A stretch of 64,000 nucleotides of DNA, from the NCBI GenBank assembly GCA_964539095.1, contig CAZIFL010000004.1:113124-177123 (forward strand), in the 5' to 3' direction. Source of the DNA: DAIPKP01 sp964539095. GTDB lineage: Bacteria; Synergistota; Synergistia; Synergistales; Aminiphilaceae. The notes beneath the pieces were generated by a model. The model saw nothing but the letters and a program-made list of their open reading frames with translations. It was not told the DNA's origin and did no database searches. Positions 33,143-41,771 of this stretch are shown here, piece after piece. The translations under genes and the position numbers were made by a program. How positions within the stretch are numbered: position 1 is the stretch's first letter; the number at the start of each line of letters is the position of its first letter.

Positions 33143-33185
33143 GTTACAAAAAGAGCGAGGGAGCTTCCCTCGCTCTTTTTGTAAC
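33143..33185 (+). terminator. Terminator of rpsB-tsf
   Basis: A perfect 20-bp stem (33143-33162 with 33166-33185) around a three-base loop, containing GAGCGAGGGA/TCCCTCGCTC and a T5 run inside the descending arm. Confidence 0.93.
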
Positions 33186-33334
33186 TTCTGGAAATGAAGC
33201 CTATGAGCTTTTATCTTCTTCGTCAAAGTTTGCAGGGCCTTTAGCGGAAAAATCTTTGGATTTTTTTGATTCCCGAAAAATGTATGGCTGTCATCCGGCG
33301 GTATTCGCCCTTTCGTGAACAGGAGGAATCGTCT

Positions 33335-34066
33335 TTGAAGTGCTATAATAGAGTGCTCCTTAAGCTTTCCGGAGAAATTCTGGCGGGAGATCAGCGTTTT
33401 GGGTTAGAGTTTGACACAGTTCATCGTATGGCAAGAGAGATCAAGGATGCCATTAGTGAGGGTACTGAGCTTGCCATGGTTGTAGGTGGAGGGAACATCT
33501 TTCGAGGCGTTCAGGCGGCAGTAAAGGGTATTGAACGGGCCCAGGCTGATAATATGGGAATGCTCGCCACAGTAATCAACGCTCTGGCTCTTCAGGACGC
33601 TCTGGAACAGACTGGTGTTCCCACCAGAGTGCTTACGGCCATTGAAATGCGGGAAATTGCGGAGCCTTTCATACGGCGGCGAGCCATCACGCATCTTGAA
33701 AAAGGGCGCGTGGTGATCTTTGCGGCAGGAACGGGATCGCCCTATTTTTCCACAGATACCGCGGCAGCACTGCGGGCTGCCGAAATTGGTGCCGATTGCC
33801 TGTTGAAGGCAACCAAAGTGAATGGTATATATGATAGGGATCCTCTGCGTTATCCGGATGCCCGTTTTTTTGAGACCCTCACCTATCAGGAGGCCTTGGA
33901 ACGCCAAATCAAGGTGATGGATGCGGCAGCGTTTTCCCTCTGCATGGAAAACAGGATTCCCTCGGTGGTCTTTAACGTGTTGGAGCCGGGAAATCTGCGA
34001 CGTCTTCTGGTAGAGGGGAAGAAAATAGGAACCTTGGTGGTCGCCAAAATTCAGGAGAAGGAGTGA
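33335..34066 (+). CDS. pyrH: UMP kinase, TTG start
   Basis: Phosphorylates UMP to UDP; hexameric amino-acid-kinase fold. I place the start at TTG 33335, six bases after AGGAGGAA (33321-33328), giving 243 residues beginning MKCYNRVLLKLSGE, the normal family N-terminus. Upstream ATGs (33266, 33284) would add 17-23 unconserved residues. GGGNIFRG, TDTAAALRAAEIGADCLLKATKVNGIYDRDP and the C-terminal VVFN motif are intact. The order rpsB-tsf-pyrH-frr is conserved among bacteria, although here the tsf terminator separates the two halves. Confidence 0.95.
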   Translation: MKCYNRVLLKLSGEILAGDQRFGLEFDTVHRMAREIKDAISEGTELAMVVGGGNIFRGVQAAVKGIERAQADNMGMLATVINALALQDALEQTGVPTRVLTAIEMREIAEPFIRRRAITHLEKGRVVIFAAGTGSPYFSTDTAAALRAAEIGADCLLKATKVNGIYDRDPLRYPDARFFETLTYQEALERQIKVMDAAAFSLCMENRIPSVVFNVLEPGNLRRLLVEGKKIGTLVVAKIQEKE

Positions 34067-34071
34067 CGTTT

Positions 34072-34629
34072 ATGCCAAAACAAGAGGTACAAAATCTTAA
34101 AGAGCGGATGGTTAAGGCTGTGGAGCACCTTAAGAAAGAATGTCTTGGAGTACGCACAGGGCGGGCCCATCCTGCCCTGGTTGAGGACATCAAAGTGGAT
34201 TATTACGGTACCATGACTCCCCTCAAACAGATGGGGACTGTGAATGTTCCGGAACCTCGACAGATTCTCATCTCCCCCTGGGATAAGACGTCCCTTAAAG
34301 CTATTGAAAAGGCCATTCTGGCCTCGTCTTTGGGAGTAACCCCTCAGAGCGATGGAGAGAATATCCGGATTAATTTGCCGGAGCTTACCGGAGAGCGCCG
34401 TATAGAACTTACCAAGCTTGTAAAAAAATATGCGGAAGATGCTCGCGTAGCAATTCGTAGCGTTCGTCGAGAGGGAAATGAAATCTTCAAGAAAATGGAG
34501 AAGGAGAGTGCCATCACCGAGGACGATCTTCATCTCTATCAGAAGGAGATCCAAGATCTGACGGATGAATGGATTAAAAATGTGGATGAAGTTTTCGAAA
34601 AAAAGGAGAAGGAAATCCTCGAAGAGTAA
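34072..34629 (+). CDS. frr: Ribosome recycling factor
   Basis: 185-residue tRNA-mimic that splits post-termination ribosomes with EF-G. The helical ends (LKERMVKAVEHLKKECLGVRTGRAHPALVE and the C-terminal VDEVFEKKEKEILEE) and the central VDYYGTMTPLKQMGTVNVPEPRQI region are canonical. Start ATG 34072 is set by AAGGAG at 34057-34062, which lies in the end of pyrH; five bases separate the two genes. Confidence 0.96.
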   Translation: MPKQEVQNLKERMVKAVEHLKKECLGVRTGRAHPALVEDIKVDYYGTMTPLKQMGTVNVPEPRQILISPWDKTSLKAIEKAILASSLGVTPQSDGENIRINLPELTGERRIELTKLVKKYAEDARVAIRSVRREGNEIFKKMEKESAITEDDLHLYQKEIQDLTDEWIKNVDEVFEKKEKEILEE

Positions 34630-34639
34630 GCACCACACA

Positions 34640-34662
34640 GGGGCCCCGAAAGGGGCTCTTTC
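34640..34662 (+). terminator. Terminator of pyrH-frr
   Basis: GGGCCCC, loop GAAA, GGGGCTC, then CTTTCT. Compact stem with one wobble. Confidence 0.7.
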
Positions 34663-34665
34663 TAT

Positions 34666-34680
34666 ATATCGGCGAGCAAG
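34666..34680 (+). repeat. 15-bp match to the IS21-type element's right end
   Basis: ATATCGGCGAGCAAG here is identical to 28282-28296, the subterminal part of the IS21-type remnant. It may be a solo-end scar. No transposase pieces are nearby. Confidence 0.4.
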
Positions 34681-34723
34681 GGTGATTTCTGTGGCTGAGG
34701 CGGTTCTTCGTCTTGTTCGGGGT

Positions 34724-34760
34724 GGGGAAGGCCTTTAGAAAAGCCTTCCCCAGGTTTTTT
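34724..34760. terminator. Hairpin between convergent frr and aminotransferase genes
   Basis: GGGGAAGGC (34724-34732) pairs with GCCTTCCCC (34743-34751), followed on the plus strand by AGG and six T. It serves as second plus-strand terminator and can also form on the minus strand. Confidence 0.78.
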
Positions 34761-34795
34761 CGCTACAATCGGTGGGTGCTGGAATATCGCTTTGC

Positions 34796-35986
34796 TTACT
34801 CAATCTCCGTAAGGAACTCTTTGAAGCGTCGCATGCCTTCTTCAATCTCTTCCATAGCATTTGCGTAGGAGATACGAAGGTGCCCCGGAGCCAGAAAAGC
34901 GGTTCCAGGAACTGTGGCAAGAAGCTTTTCCTCCAACAGCCTGGTACAGAAAGAGCTGTCATCTTCCAGAAGCACGCCCCGGTGCTTTTTGCCAAGGCAG
35001 CTTCGGACATCAATCATTACGTAGAAAGCGCCTTCGGGAAGAGGAAAACGTATGTGCGGCATATCCGAGAGAAGCGCAATAGTACGGTTTCGTCGCTCTT
35101 CAAAAGCCTGGTGCATCCGTGTAACGTCGTCTTCAGCGTACCGTAGCGCCCCAAGAGCGGCCCACTGGGCGATAGAGCAGGGATTGGATGTAAAGTGCCC
35201 CTGGAGAGAGGCTACCTTTTTCATGACAGCTTCTGGCCCCAAGGCGTAGCCGATGCGCCATCCTGTCATGGCGTAGGCTTTGCTCACACCGTTGATGATA
35301 ATGGTCCGCTCCTTCAGCTCTGGAAGTACCTGAAGGATGTTCCAGTGTTTTGCATCCCCGTATACAAGACGTTCGTAGATTTCATCCCAGAGAATCCAGA
35401 GATCGTGTTTTTGAGCAAAGGTGCCGAGTTTTCGGAGTACCTCTTCAGAGTAGACGATTCCCGTAGGGTTGCAGGGGGAGTTGAGAAGAAGCACTTTTGT
35501 TTTGGGGGTAGTCTTCTCTTCAAGCATCTCCATATTCGGAAGAAAACCGGTAGATCCCGTATCAACGACCACGGGGACTCCTCCGAGAAAACGAATCTGC
35601 TCTACATAGCTTACCCAGGCTGGAGCGAGAAGAAGGGCTTCATCGTCAGGATCCAGGATGCATGCTAGGGCTTCGAGGAGACAGGGCTTTGCTCCGGCAC
35701 CCACCACAATCGAACCCGGGGAGTAGTCCAGACCAAATCGATCTGCATAGTAGTGCTGTACCGCTTCCCGTAGTTCGGGAATTCCTGTGGCGGGAGTATA
35801 ATGTGTTTTCCCCTGATCAATGGCGTTACGGGCTTCCTGGAGTGCTCCAGGAGGCGATGTGAAATCCGGTTCCCCGGCACCGAAGGAGATAACGTCTTTT
35901 CCCTGTTTTTCCAGAGCCTTTGCGGCATTGACTACTCCAAGGGTTGCCGAGGGCTGAAGCTGAAGGGCCCTTAACGATAACTTCAT
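34796..35986 (-). CDS. Class I/II aminotransferase, aspartate aminotransferase type
   Basis: PLP-dependent transaminase, 396 residues. Family features: LGAGEPDF-like FGAGEPDFTSP near the N-terminus, LNSPCNPTG (about 171-179), DEIYERLVYG (PLP pyridine-N Asp), the Schiff-base Lys in SKAYAMTGWRIGY near 236 and the C-terminal HLRISYANA carboxylate-binding Arg. This subgroup (AspAT Ib) acts on aspartate/2-oxoglutarate, though other amino acids cannot be excluded. The gene stands alone, convergent to frr. A clear AGGAG-like site (GGAGCGAG) precedes the ATG. Confidence 0.9.
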   Translation of the reverse strand: MKLSLRALQLQPSATLGVVNAAKALEKQGKDVISFGAGEPDFTSPPGALQEARNAIDQGKTHYTPATGIPELREAVQHYYADRFGLDYSPGSIVVGAGAKPCLLEALACILDPDDEALLLAPAWVSYVEQIRFLGGVPVVVDTGSTGFLPNMEMLEEKTTPKTKVLLLNSPCNPTGIVYSEEVLRKLGTFAQKHDLWILWDEIYERLVYGDAKHWNILQVLPELKERTIIINGVSKAYAMTGWRIGYALGPEAVMKKVASLQGHFTSNPCSIAQWAALGALRYAEDDVTRMHQAFEERRNRTIALLSDMPHIRFPLPEGAFYVMIDVRSCLGKKHRGVLLEDDSSFCTRLLEEKLLATVPGTAFLAPGHLRISYANAMEEIEEGMRRFKEFLTEIE

Positions 35987-36140
35987 GGATTTCTCGCTCC
36001 TTTCAAAGATGTAAAATGTTTGCTATACTCCCTTTTTCTGGAATGAATGGGAGGTGTTTCCCTAGAGAAGAGTATACGGCAAATTCCTTCGAAAGGGTAT
36101 GTTTTTTCCAATTTCTTTTGCTAGCGAGATGAAGGGTATA

Positions 36141-36169
36141 TTGTGGGAAACTGAGCCAGATGGTACAAT
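36141..36169 (+). promoter_or_regulatory. Promoter of hpf
   Basis: TTGTGG 36141-36146, 17 bases, TACAAT 36164-36169. Predicted start near 36176, 35 bases before the ATG. Confidence 0.6.
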
Positions 36170-36210
36170 GATCCCGAGGGCTCAGTTAAGTAAGGATGGG
36201 AGGAGATGCT

Positions 36211-36762
36211 ATGGATATTCGTTACGTTGCGAAAGGTGTCGAAATTCCGGACGATATTCGAGATCTCATGGAAAAGAAGCTCGGCAAGCTGGAAAAATTT
36301 TTTCAAAAGATTCTTGATACCCAGGTGGAAATTCTGCACAAGCGGGGCATGTTTGTCGTAGAAATCACGTCAAATGTGAATGGTATTATCATGCGGGGTG
36401 AGGATTACGCCCCGGATATGCGGAAGGCCTTTGAGAAATCCCTCAAGAACATAGAACGCCAGGTAAAGAGACATAAGGAGTCCCTCAAAGATCGTTCTCA
36501 CATGCGCTCTTTTGCCCAGGATATGGATATTTCCTTTGATCTTGAGTCGGTCATTCTTCCGGAAGACGGTCGCCCTGATAAAGAGGAAGTAGTAAAGGTA
36601 AAGTCCTTTCCCATACGACCTATGTCTGTGGAAGAAGCTACCATGCAGATGGATCTTCTAGGACATTCTTTCTTTGCCTTTCGCAATGCTGAGGACGGCG
36701 AATTTAATGTCGTCTATCGCAGGCGCGAAGGCGGCTACGGTCTTCTTCATCCGGAGAAGTAG
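36211..36762 (+). CDS. hpf: Long-form ribosome hibernation promoting factor
   Basis: Binds the 30S decoding region and dimerises ribosomes during slow growth. The 183-residue product has the N-terminal beta-alpha-beta domain (MDIRYVAKGVEIPDDIRDLMEKKLGKLEKFF..., 1-100), a linker and the C-terminal dimerisation domain (RPMSVEEATMQMDLLGHSFFAFRNAEDGEFNVVYRRREGGYGLLHP). The long form is the usual one outside gammaproteobacteria. ATG 36211 follows GGGAGGAGA by seven bases; an in-frame ATG five codons upstream lies before that site. Confidence 0.95.
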   Translation: MDIRYVAKGVEIPDDIRDLMEKKLGKLEKFFQKILDTQVEILHKRGMFVVEITSNVNGIIMRGEDYAPDMRKAFEKSLKNIERQVKRHKESLKDRSHMRSFAQDMDISFDLESVILPEDGRPDKEEVVKVKSFPIRPMSVEEATMQMDLLGHSFFAFRNAEDGEFNVVYRRREGGYGLLHPEK

Positions 36763-36820
36763 CGTCGGTTCGGAATCCATCTCTTTTGGATTCCCGGATC
36801 CCTGTACAAAGAGTTTTGAG

Positions 36821-36845
36821 AGGGGAGCGTAAAGCTCCCTTTTTT
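36821..36845 (+). terminator. Terminator of hpf
   Basis: GGGAGC, loop GTAAA, GCTCCC, then six T (36840-36845). Confidence 0.85.
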
Positions 36846-36870
36846 GTTCTGATGCTACCGGAGGTTCCTC

Positions 36871-38787
36871 ATGTCCCAAGAATGGAAAATAGCCGCATGC
36901 CCCCACGACTGTCCCGGGGGGTGCATTATGGAGGCTCGATACGACGTTTCTTCGGATAGGTTACAAACCCGACGTCTTGAGAAAGATCTTGGGGTGGACG
37001 GTTTTTGTCCCAAGGGATTGCGCTGGTTTACGAGAAGAAATCATCCTTCGCGGCTCCTCACCCCCCTTTTACGGGGAGAAGAGAGTTTTTATCCCATCTC
37101 CTGGCAACGCGCCTGGGATCTTTGGGCTGCCGCCCTGGAGAAGGGACTGCAACGGGGAGGGCCTTTGGGTAACGCCTTCTACCGCAGTGCAGGATCCCTT
37201 TATTTCTCCAAAAACCTTCTCGCTGCGGTTCACGGAGCTTTAGGTGGATACACTACTTCCATTGGAAATCTCTGTTCCTCTGCGGGAAATCAAGGGTTGC
37301 GAAACTGTTTTAGCCAGGTGCCGGTACTTCCCCGAGAAGAGATCTTGCAGAAGGGAAGATCTCTTCTCCTGTGGGGGAAAAATATTGTGGAAAATCATCG
37401 CTCCTTGGTCCCGCTTGCCGGGGAACTTCGGCGTCGGGGGGGGAGCATGGGAGTTCTCGAAATCCGGAGCACCCCTACTGTGTCCTGGGCCGATAGATCT
37501 TGGAGCGTTATCCCCGGAGGGGACTGTTTTCTTGCGGCATGGCTTTGCCACAAGCTTCTTCGGGAAAAAGAAGCTTTCCCTGGATGGTTCCAGAGAGTGG
37601 CGAATGCGGAAGAGTTTGTCACCTTTGTCGAAAGCCTTCAGGAGGGAGAGCTTCTTTCTGCAGGAGGAATTTCTCGCGAGGAGGCCTGTTCTCTCTACGA
37701 ATGGCTTCTTGAATCTGCACCGGTTACACACTGTCTGGGGTACGGTATACAGAGGTATCTCCACGGAGAGACGCAGAGCTGGTGGGTGGCTGCCCTGGCG
37801 GTGCTTCTGGGGGCTTTTGAGGCGCCGGGAAGGGGGCTCGTTTTTGGAAAGAATGAGATGGCTCTCTTTCCCTCCTCTCTTCTTGAAGAGCCTTCCTCAA
37901 AGCGCTCCTTTCCGGAATCCCAATTCTGGCATGCTCTTGCTCAGGCTTCACCTCCCGTGCACACCCTGGGAATTTTCTGTGCCAATCCTGTAAAGCAGGC
38001 CCCGGGAGGAGGGGATATTGCGCAGGCTATCCGAAACCTCCCGTTTTCTGTCTGCCTGGATGTTACTCTCACGGAAACTGCCCGATGCTGTTCTCTGGTG
38101 CTCCCCTCAACATTCTTTTTTGAAGAGGGGCCGGATTGGCGGGGTTCCTATGGGCATTCTTTCCTCTGCCGCACCGAGGCAATTCTTCCTCCCCCAGGGG
38201 AGTGCCTTGGGGATCTTGCCATTCTTGAAGGGGTTAGAAAAACTCTTGGGCTCTCCTTAAGCCCTGAGGCACTGCGGCATTCCATGGATTCTCTGCTTTT
38301 AGAGCGCACGGATATGGAAAAAATCCATCCTTCGGTTTATGCTTGGAGGGAACAAAATTTCTGGGAGGAATCCTCCTCTTTCGCCAAACTTCCTCTTAGG
38401 CTCCCCTCCCCACACCCTTTTGAGGAGCCGGTAAAGCGCCTGAACTCTTCGGAGGAGCTTCGTCTGATAACCTGCCATGTGGGAGAGTATATTAACGGTC
38501 AAAATTGGGATCTTCCCGAACAAGAGCGTATTCCCATCTCTCTCTCCACAGAGGACGCTAAAAGGTTTGGCCTGTCTTCCGGATCAAGGGTTCGTCTCTG
38601 GAATTCAAAAAATCCTTGCGGAATTTCCGGCGAGGTTTTGATAGATCCACGGATGGGTTCGGGGTATTGTGCTGTACCGCAGGGCGGTTCTCGGATAAAT
38701 TCTCTTACAGATCCTCTGGTAAGCCCGGGATATGGGGTTCCGTTTTCGGAGAGTTTTGTCCGCGTCCGCATTGAGAAGGAGTGTTAG
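36871..38787 (+). CDS. Molybdopterin-dependent oxidoreductase (DMSO reductase family)
   Basis: 638 residues with an N-terminal iron-sulfur motif Cys10-x3-Cys14-x3-Cys18 ... Cys46 (CPHDCPGGC and GFCPKG), the bis-MGD-binding Rossmann regions, and a C-terminal molydopterin-dinucleotide-binding domain (from about 535, ISLSTEDAKRFGLSSGSRVRL). No twin-arginine signal is present, so it should be cytoplasmic. Formate dehydrogenase-like and related enzymes share this architecture; the substrate is not determinable. The gene is followed after four bases by hypA and hypB, a linkage that is unusual because HypAB serve nickel enzymes. It has no adjacent electron-transfer subunit. Confidence 0.85.
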   Translation: MSQEWKIAACPHDCPGGCIMEARYDVSSDRLQTRRLEKDLGVDGFCPKGLRWFTRRNHPSRLLTPLLRGEESFYPISWQRAWDLWAAALEKGLQRGGPLGNAFYRSAGSLYFSKNLLAAVHGALGGYTTSIGNLCSSAGNQGLRNCFSQVPVLPREEILQKGRSLLLWGKNIVENHRSLVPLAGELRRRGGSMGVLEIRSTPTVSWADRSWSVIPGGDCFLAAWLCHKLLREKEAFPGWFQRVANAEEFVTFVESLQEGELLSAGGISREEACSLYEWLLESAPVTHCLGYGIQRYLHGETQSWWVAALAVLLGAFEAPGRGLVFGKNEMALFPSSLLEEPSSKRSFPESQFWHALAQASPPVHTLGIFCANPVKQAPGGGDIAQAIRNLPFSVCLDVTLTETARCCSLVLPSTFFFEEGPDWRGSYGHSFLCRTEAILPPPGECLGDLAILEGVRKTLGLSLSPEALRHSMDSLLLERTDMEKIHPSVYAWREQNFWEESSSFAKLPLRLPSPHPFEEPVKRLNSSEELRLITCHVGEYINGQNWDLPEQERIPISLSTEDAKRFGLSSGSRVRLWNSKNPCGISGEVLIDPRMGSGYCAVPQGGSRINSLTDPLVSPGYGVPFSESFVRVRIEKEC

Positions 38788-38791
38788 GGTC

Positions 38792-39136
38792 ATGCACGAA
38801 TACTCTCTGGTTTCTCACCTTCTGGATCTCCTCCAGGAGCTTGCGGAGGAAGGACAGTGGCCTCCTCCGATAAAGGTTCATCTTCAGGTGGGGACTCTTC
38901 GCCAGGTAGTTCCGGAAATCCTCACTTCCTGCTACGCTTTGTGTGCAGAGGGGACTTTTTTTGAGGGAAGTTCTCTGGAATTGGAGATTCTTCCTGCGGT
39001 CTGGGAGTGTGAAACCTGTGGGCATCAGTGGGAGGGGGAACCGGGGAGCCGTCTCTGTCCTCTCTGTGGTTCTCTGGAGAGCGTTCTTTCCGGGGGAGAA
39101 GAGCTGGAGATTGTATCGGTGGAGGTGCTTCAATAA
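38792..39136 (+). CDS. hypA: Hydrogenase nickel incorporation protein HypA
   Basis: Nickel metallochaperone for [NiFe]-hydrogenase. The 114-residue product begins MHEYSLV, the obligatory Met-His-Glu nickel site, and has a zinc site CETCGHQW ... CPLCG (residues about 74-100). The start at 38792 follows AAGGAGTG. Its stop overlaps the hypB start by one base (TAATG). No hydrogenase subunit gene is in the window. Confidence 0.94.
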   Translation: MHEYSLVSHLLDLLQELAEEGQWPPPIKVHLQVGTLRQVVPEILTSCYALCAEGTFFEGSSLELEILPAVWECETCGHQWEGEPGSRLCPLCGSLESVLSGGEELEIVSVEVLQ

Positions 39137-39804
39137 TGCCAAAAGTCGTTCCCGTAAAGAGATCCATCCTTGAGAAAGATCAGCGTATAGCAGATGGAAT
39201 CCGCAAAGATCTTGCCGCACGAGGGGTAGTGATGCTGAACTGTATCGGATCCCCCGGAGCAGGAAAGACTACCCTTTTGGAACACACCTTCTCGAAACTG
39301 CAGCTGAGGGTGGGAGTGGTGGAGGGGGATATTGCCACCGAAAGGGATGCGGAGCGGATTCGTCGTTCCGGGGTTCCTGCGGTACAGATAAATACCAAGG
39401 GGCTCTGTCATCTGGAGGCCCAGCTTGTGCAACGAGCCTTGAAAGAGCTTTCCCTGGATGATCTGGATCTTGTGGTGGTTGAAAATGTGGGGAACTTAGT
39501 CTGCCCTGCGGAGTTCGATCTCGGAGAGGATCGGAAGATAGCTATTTCGAGTGTTCCCGAAGGGGATGATAAACCCTTGAAATACCCACACCTTTTTACC
39601 CTCTCCGAGGTAGTGATCCTTACTAAAACGGATTTGCTCCCCCACATCTCCTTCGATAAAGCCCGTTTCTGGGAAGATGTGAAATTCCTTAATCCAAAAA
39701 CTCTCTGCCTTGAAGTTTGCGCTCCCTCCGGGGATGGTTTGAACGCCTGGATGGAGATTCTTTCCGAATGGTGTCATGCTAAGAGGCAGAAGGGTTCATC
39801 ATGA
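39136..39804 (+). CDS. hypB: Hydrogenase nickel incorporation GTPase HypB
   Basis: SIMIBI-class GTPase that drives nickel delivery with HypA. In the 222-residue product the P-loop is GSPGAGKT (about 38-45), followed by EGDIATERDAERI, the metal-site region CHLEA and the NKxD equivalent TKTDLL. The N-terminal Cys/His-rich nickel-storage stretch found in some HypB is absent. The stop overlaps the start of the helicase gene by four bases. Confidence 0.94.
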   Translation: MPKVVPVKRSILEKDQRIADGIRKDLAARGVVMLNCIGSPGAGKTTLLEHTFSKLQLRVGVVEGDIATERDAERIRRSGVPAVQINTKGLCHLEAQLVQRALKELSLDDLDLVVVENVGNLVCPAEFDLGEDRKIAISSVPEGDDKPLKYPHLFTLSEVVILTKTDLLPHISFDKARFWEDVKFLNPKTLCLEVCAPSGDGLNAWMEILSEWCHAKRQKGSS

Positions 39805-41771
39805 GTTCCCCCTTGCTTGAGAAGCTGAATCCTCCCCAGCGGGAGGCGGTATGCTACTGCGAGGGTCCCCTTCTTGTGCTTGCAGGGGCGGGGAGCGGGA
39901 AGACCCGGGTGCTTACGCACAAGGTTGCCTGGCTTCTGGAACAGGGGGAAAATCCCTGGAATATTCTCGCAGTCACCTTTACGAACAAGGCCGCCAAAGA
40001 GATGCAGATGCGTCTGGAAAGGCTCCTCCCCCGAGATTTCCGGGGGCTTCAGATCAACACATTCCACTCCTGGGGGCTTCGCTTTCTCCGGCGTCACCAC
40101 CAAGCCCTTCTCCCACTGGGATATGCTTCGAACACCACCATCTTCGACCCCGGAGATATTCGCACACTTCTCAAGAAGATCACCGCAGAGAAGGGGTTCA
40201 AGGCGGAGCGGGGGGATCTTCGCAAGATGGGGGAGTATATCTCCCGGCTTAAGACAAGCACCCTCCCTGGCGAGGAGATCCGGGGGTTCTACGAAGGAGA
40301 AGAGGAGCTTTTTGAGATATACCGGACTTACGATCACGAGATGAAGCGCCAGTCTGCGCTCGATTTTGATGATCTTCTCACGCTCCCCCTTTATCTCCTT
40401 ACATCTTCGAGAGAGATCCTGGAGTACGAACAGAGCCGGATCTCCTGGGTTCTTGTAGATGAATATCAGGATGTTAATCTTATACAGTATTCTCTCCTCA
40501 AGAGACTCGTGGGAGATCGGGCTTCGCTCATGGTGGTGGGAGATCCGGACCAGTCCATCTACGGATGGCGCGGTGCGGATATGCGCATGATTCTCAACTT
40601 TGAGCAGGATTTCCCCCGGGCCCGGGTGGTGACTCTTGATCAAAACTACCGTTCCACCGGTATCATTCTTGAGGGTGCCAATGCGGTGATCCGTAATAAC
40701 ACGGAGAGGAAAGAGAAAAACCTCTGGACCGCCCAGGGGAGAGGTGAGCCCATTCACATGCTCCTGGCTTCTTCGGGGAGTGAGGAGTCTTTCTTTGTGG
40801 CTCAGGAGATCGAAAATCTCCTCTCCCGGGGTTTTCGCTATCAGGACATGGCGGTTCTCTATCGGATGAATGCACTCAGCCGGGGGGTTGAGCAGGCCCT
40901 TTTACAGCGCGGCATTCCCTATCGGGTTGTCCGGGGCACCGCCTTTTACGAACGCCTCGAAGTAAAGGATGTGCTCTCCTTCCTTCGTCTTTCCTGTAAT
41001 CCTCTGGATATGCCCTCTCTCGAAAGGGTGGCGAATATCCCTTCCCGAGGGCTGGGGAAGAAAAGCCTCGAAACTCTGGGAGCCTTTATGTTCTCTCTAA
41101 AAGATCTCTCCCCTGAGGCAGTGTGGTCTCTTCTCTCTCGGGAGGGAGCGGGACTTCGAGGAAAAGCGGATGCCGGATTCAGGGAGTTTGCTCGCCATAT
41201 GCAGGAGCTTGCCCAGCGAAAAGATTCTCTTGGAGCGGCTCTTGACTATGTGCTTTATGACATGGGATACGAAGCATATCTTCTGCAAAAGGAACCGGAT
41301 AACGGTGAAGAACGGATGGAAAACGTTCGAGAACTTCTTTCGGTAAGCTCCTCCGGAGGAGGGGTACAGGAGTTTCTGCAGGAAATTTCTCTTTTCACAG
41401 ACTTGGAACGTCTAAATGAGGAGGAGGAAGCGGTCTCCCTGCTTACGCTTCATGCCGCCAAGGGACTGGAGTTCCCCGTGGTCTTTCTCGTGGGGATGGA
41501 GGAAAACCTCTTTCCTAACGCCCGGGCGCTGGAAGAAGATGGGGGGCTTGAGGAAGAGCGGCGTCTCTGCTATGTGGGGATGACTCGGGCTCAGGAGAGG
41601 CTTTATCTTTCTGGGGCGCGCGGACGCACTCTTTTTGGATCCATGCAGCTCAACGGATTTTCCCGCTTTTTGTGGGAAATTCCCGAGGATCTGCGCACTG
41701 CCGACGATCGGAGAAGGAAGGAAGAGCATGGTTTTCGCCGTGGCCCTTACCGGGGATATCGGAGCTGGTAA
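39801..41771 (+). CDS. UvrD/PcrA/Rep-family DNA helicase
   Basis: Superfamily 1A 3'-5' helicase, 656 residues. Motif I is AGAGSGKTRVLTHKVAWLLEQG (near residue 32), motif Ia TFTNKAAKEM, motif II VDEYQDVN, motif III GDPDQSIYGWRGAD, motif IV NYRS, motif V TLHAAKGLEFPVVFLVG and motif VI YVGMTRAQERL. It is slightly shorter than UvrD because the C-terminal tail after motif VI is only about 70 residues and lacks an obvious Tudor-like domain. It overlaps hypB and coaE (44 bases), so it belongs to the same transcript. PcrA-type or Rep-type cannot be decided. Confidence 0.93.
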   Translation: MSSPLLEKLNPPQREAVCYCEGPLLVLAGAGSGKTRVLTHKVAWLLEQGENPWNILAVTFTNKAAKEMQMRLERLLPRDFRGLQINTFHSWGLRFLRRHHQALLPLGYASNTTIFDPGDIRTLLKKITAEKGFKAERGDLRKMGEYISRLKTSTLPGEEIRGFYEGEEELFEIYRTYDHEMKRQSALDFDDLLTLPLYLLTSSREILEYEQSRISWVLVDEYQDVNLIQYSLLKRLVGDRASLMVVGDPDQSIYGWRGADMRMILNFEQDFPRARVVTLDQNYRSTGIILEGANAVIRNNTERKEKNLWTAQGRGEPIHMLLASSGSEESFFVAQEIENLLSRGFRYQDMAVLYRMNALSRGVEQALLQRGIPYRVVRGTAFYERLEVKDVLSFLRLSCNPLDMPSLERVANIPSRGLGKKSLETLGAFMFSLKDLSPEAVWSLLSREGAGLRGKADAGFREFARHMQELAQRKDSLGAALDYVLYDMGYEAYLLQKEPDNGEERMENVRELLSVSSSGGGVQEFLQEISLFTDLERLNEEEEAVSLLTLHAAKGLEFPVVFLVGMEENLFPNARALEEDGGLEEERRLCYVGMTRAQERLYLSGARGRTLFGSMQLNGFSRFLWEIPEDLRTADDRRRKEEHGFRRGPYRGYRSW

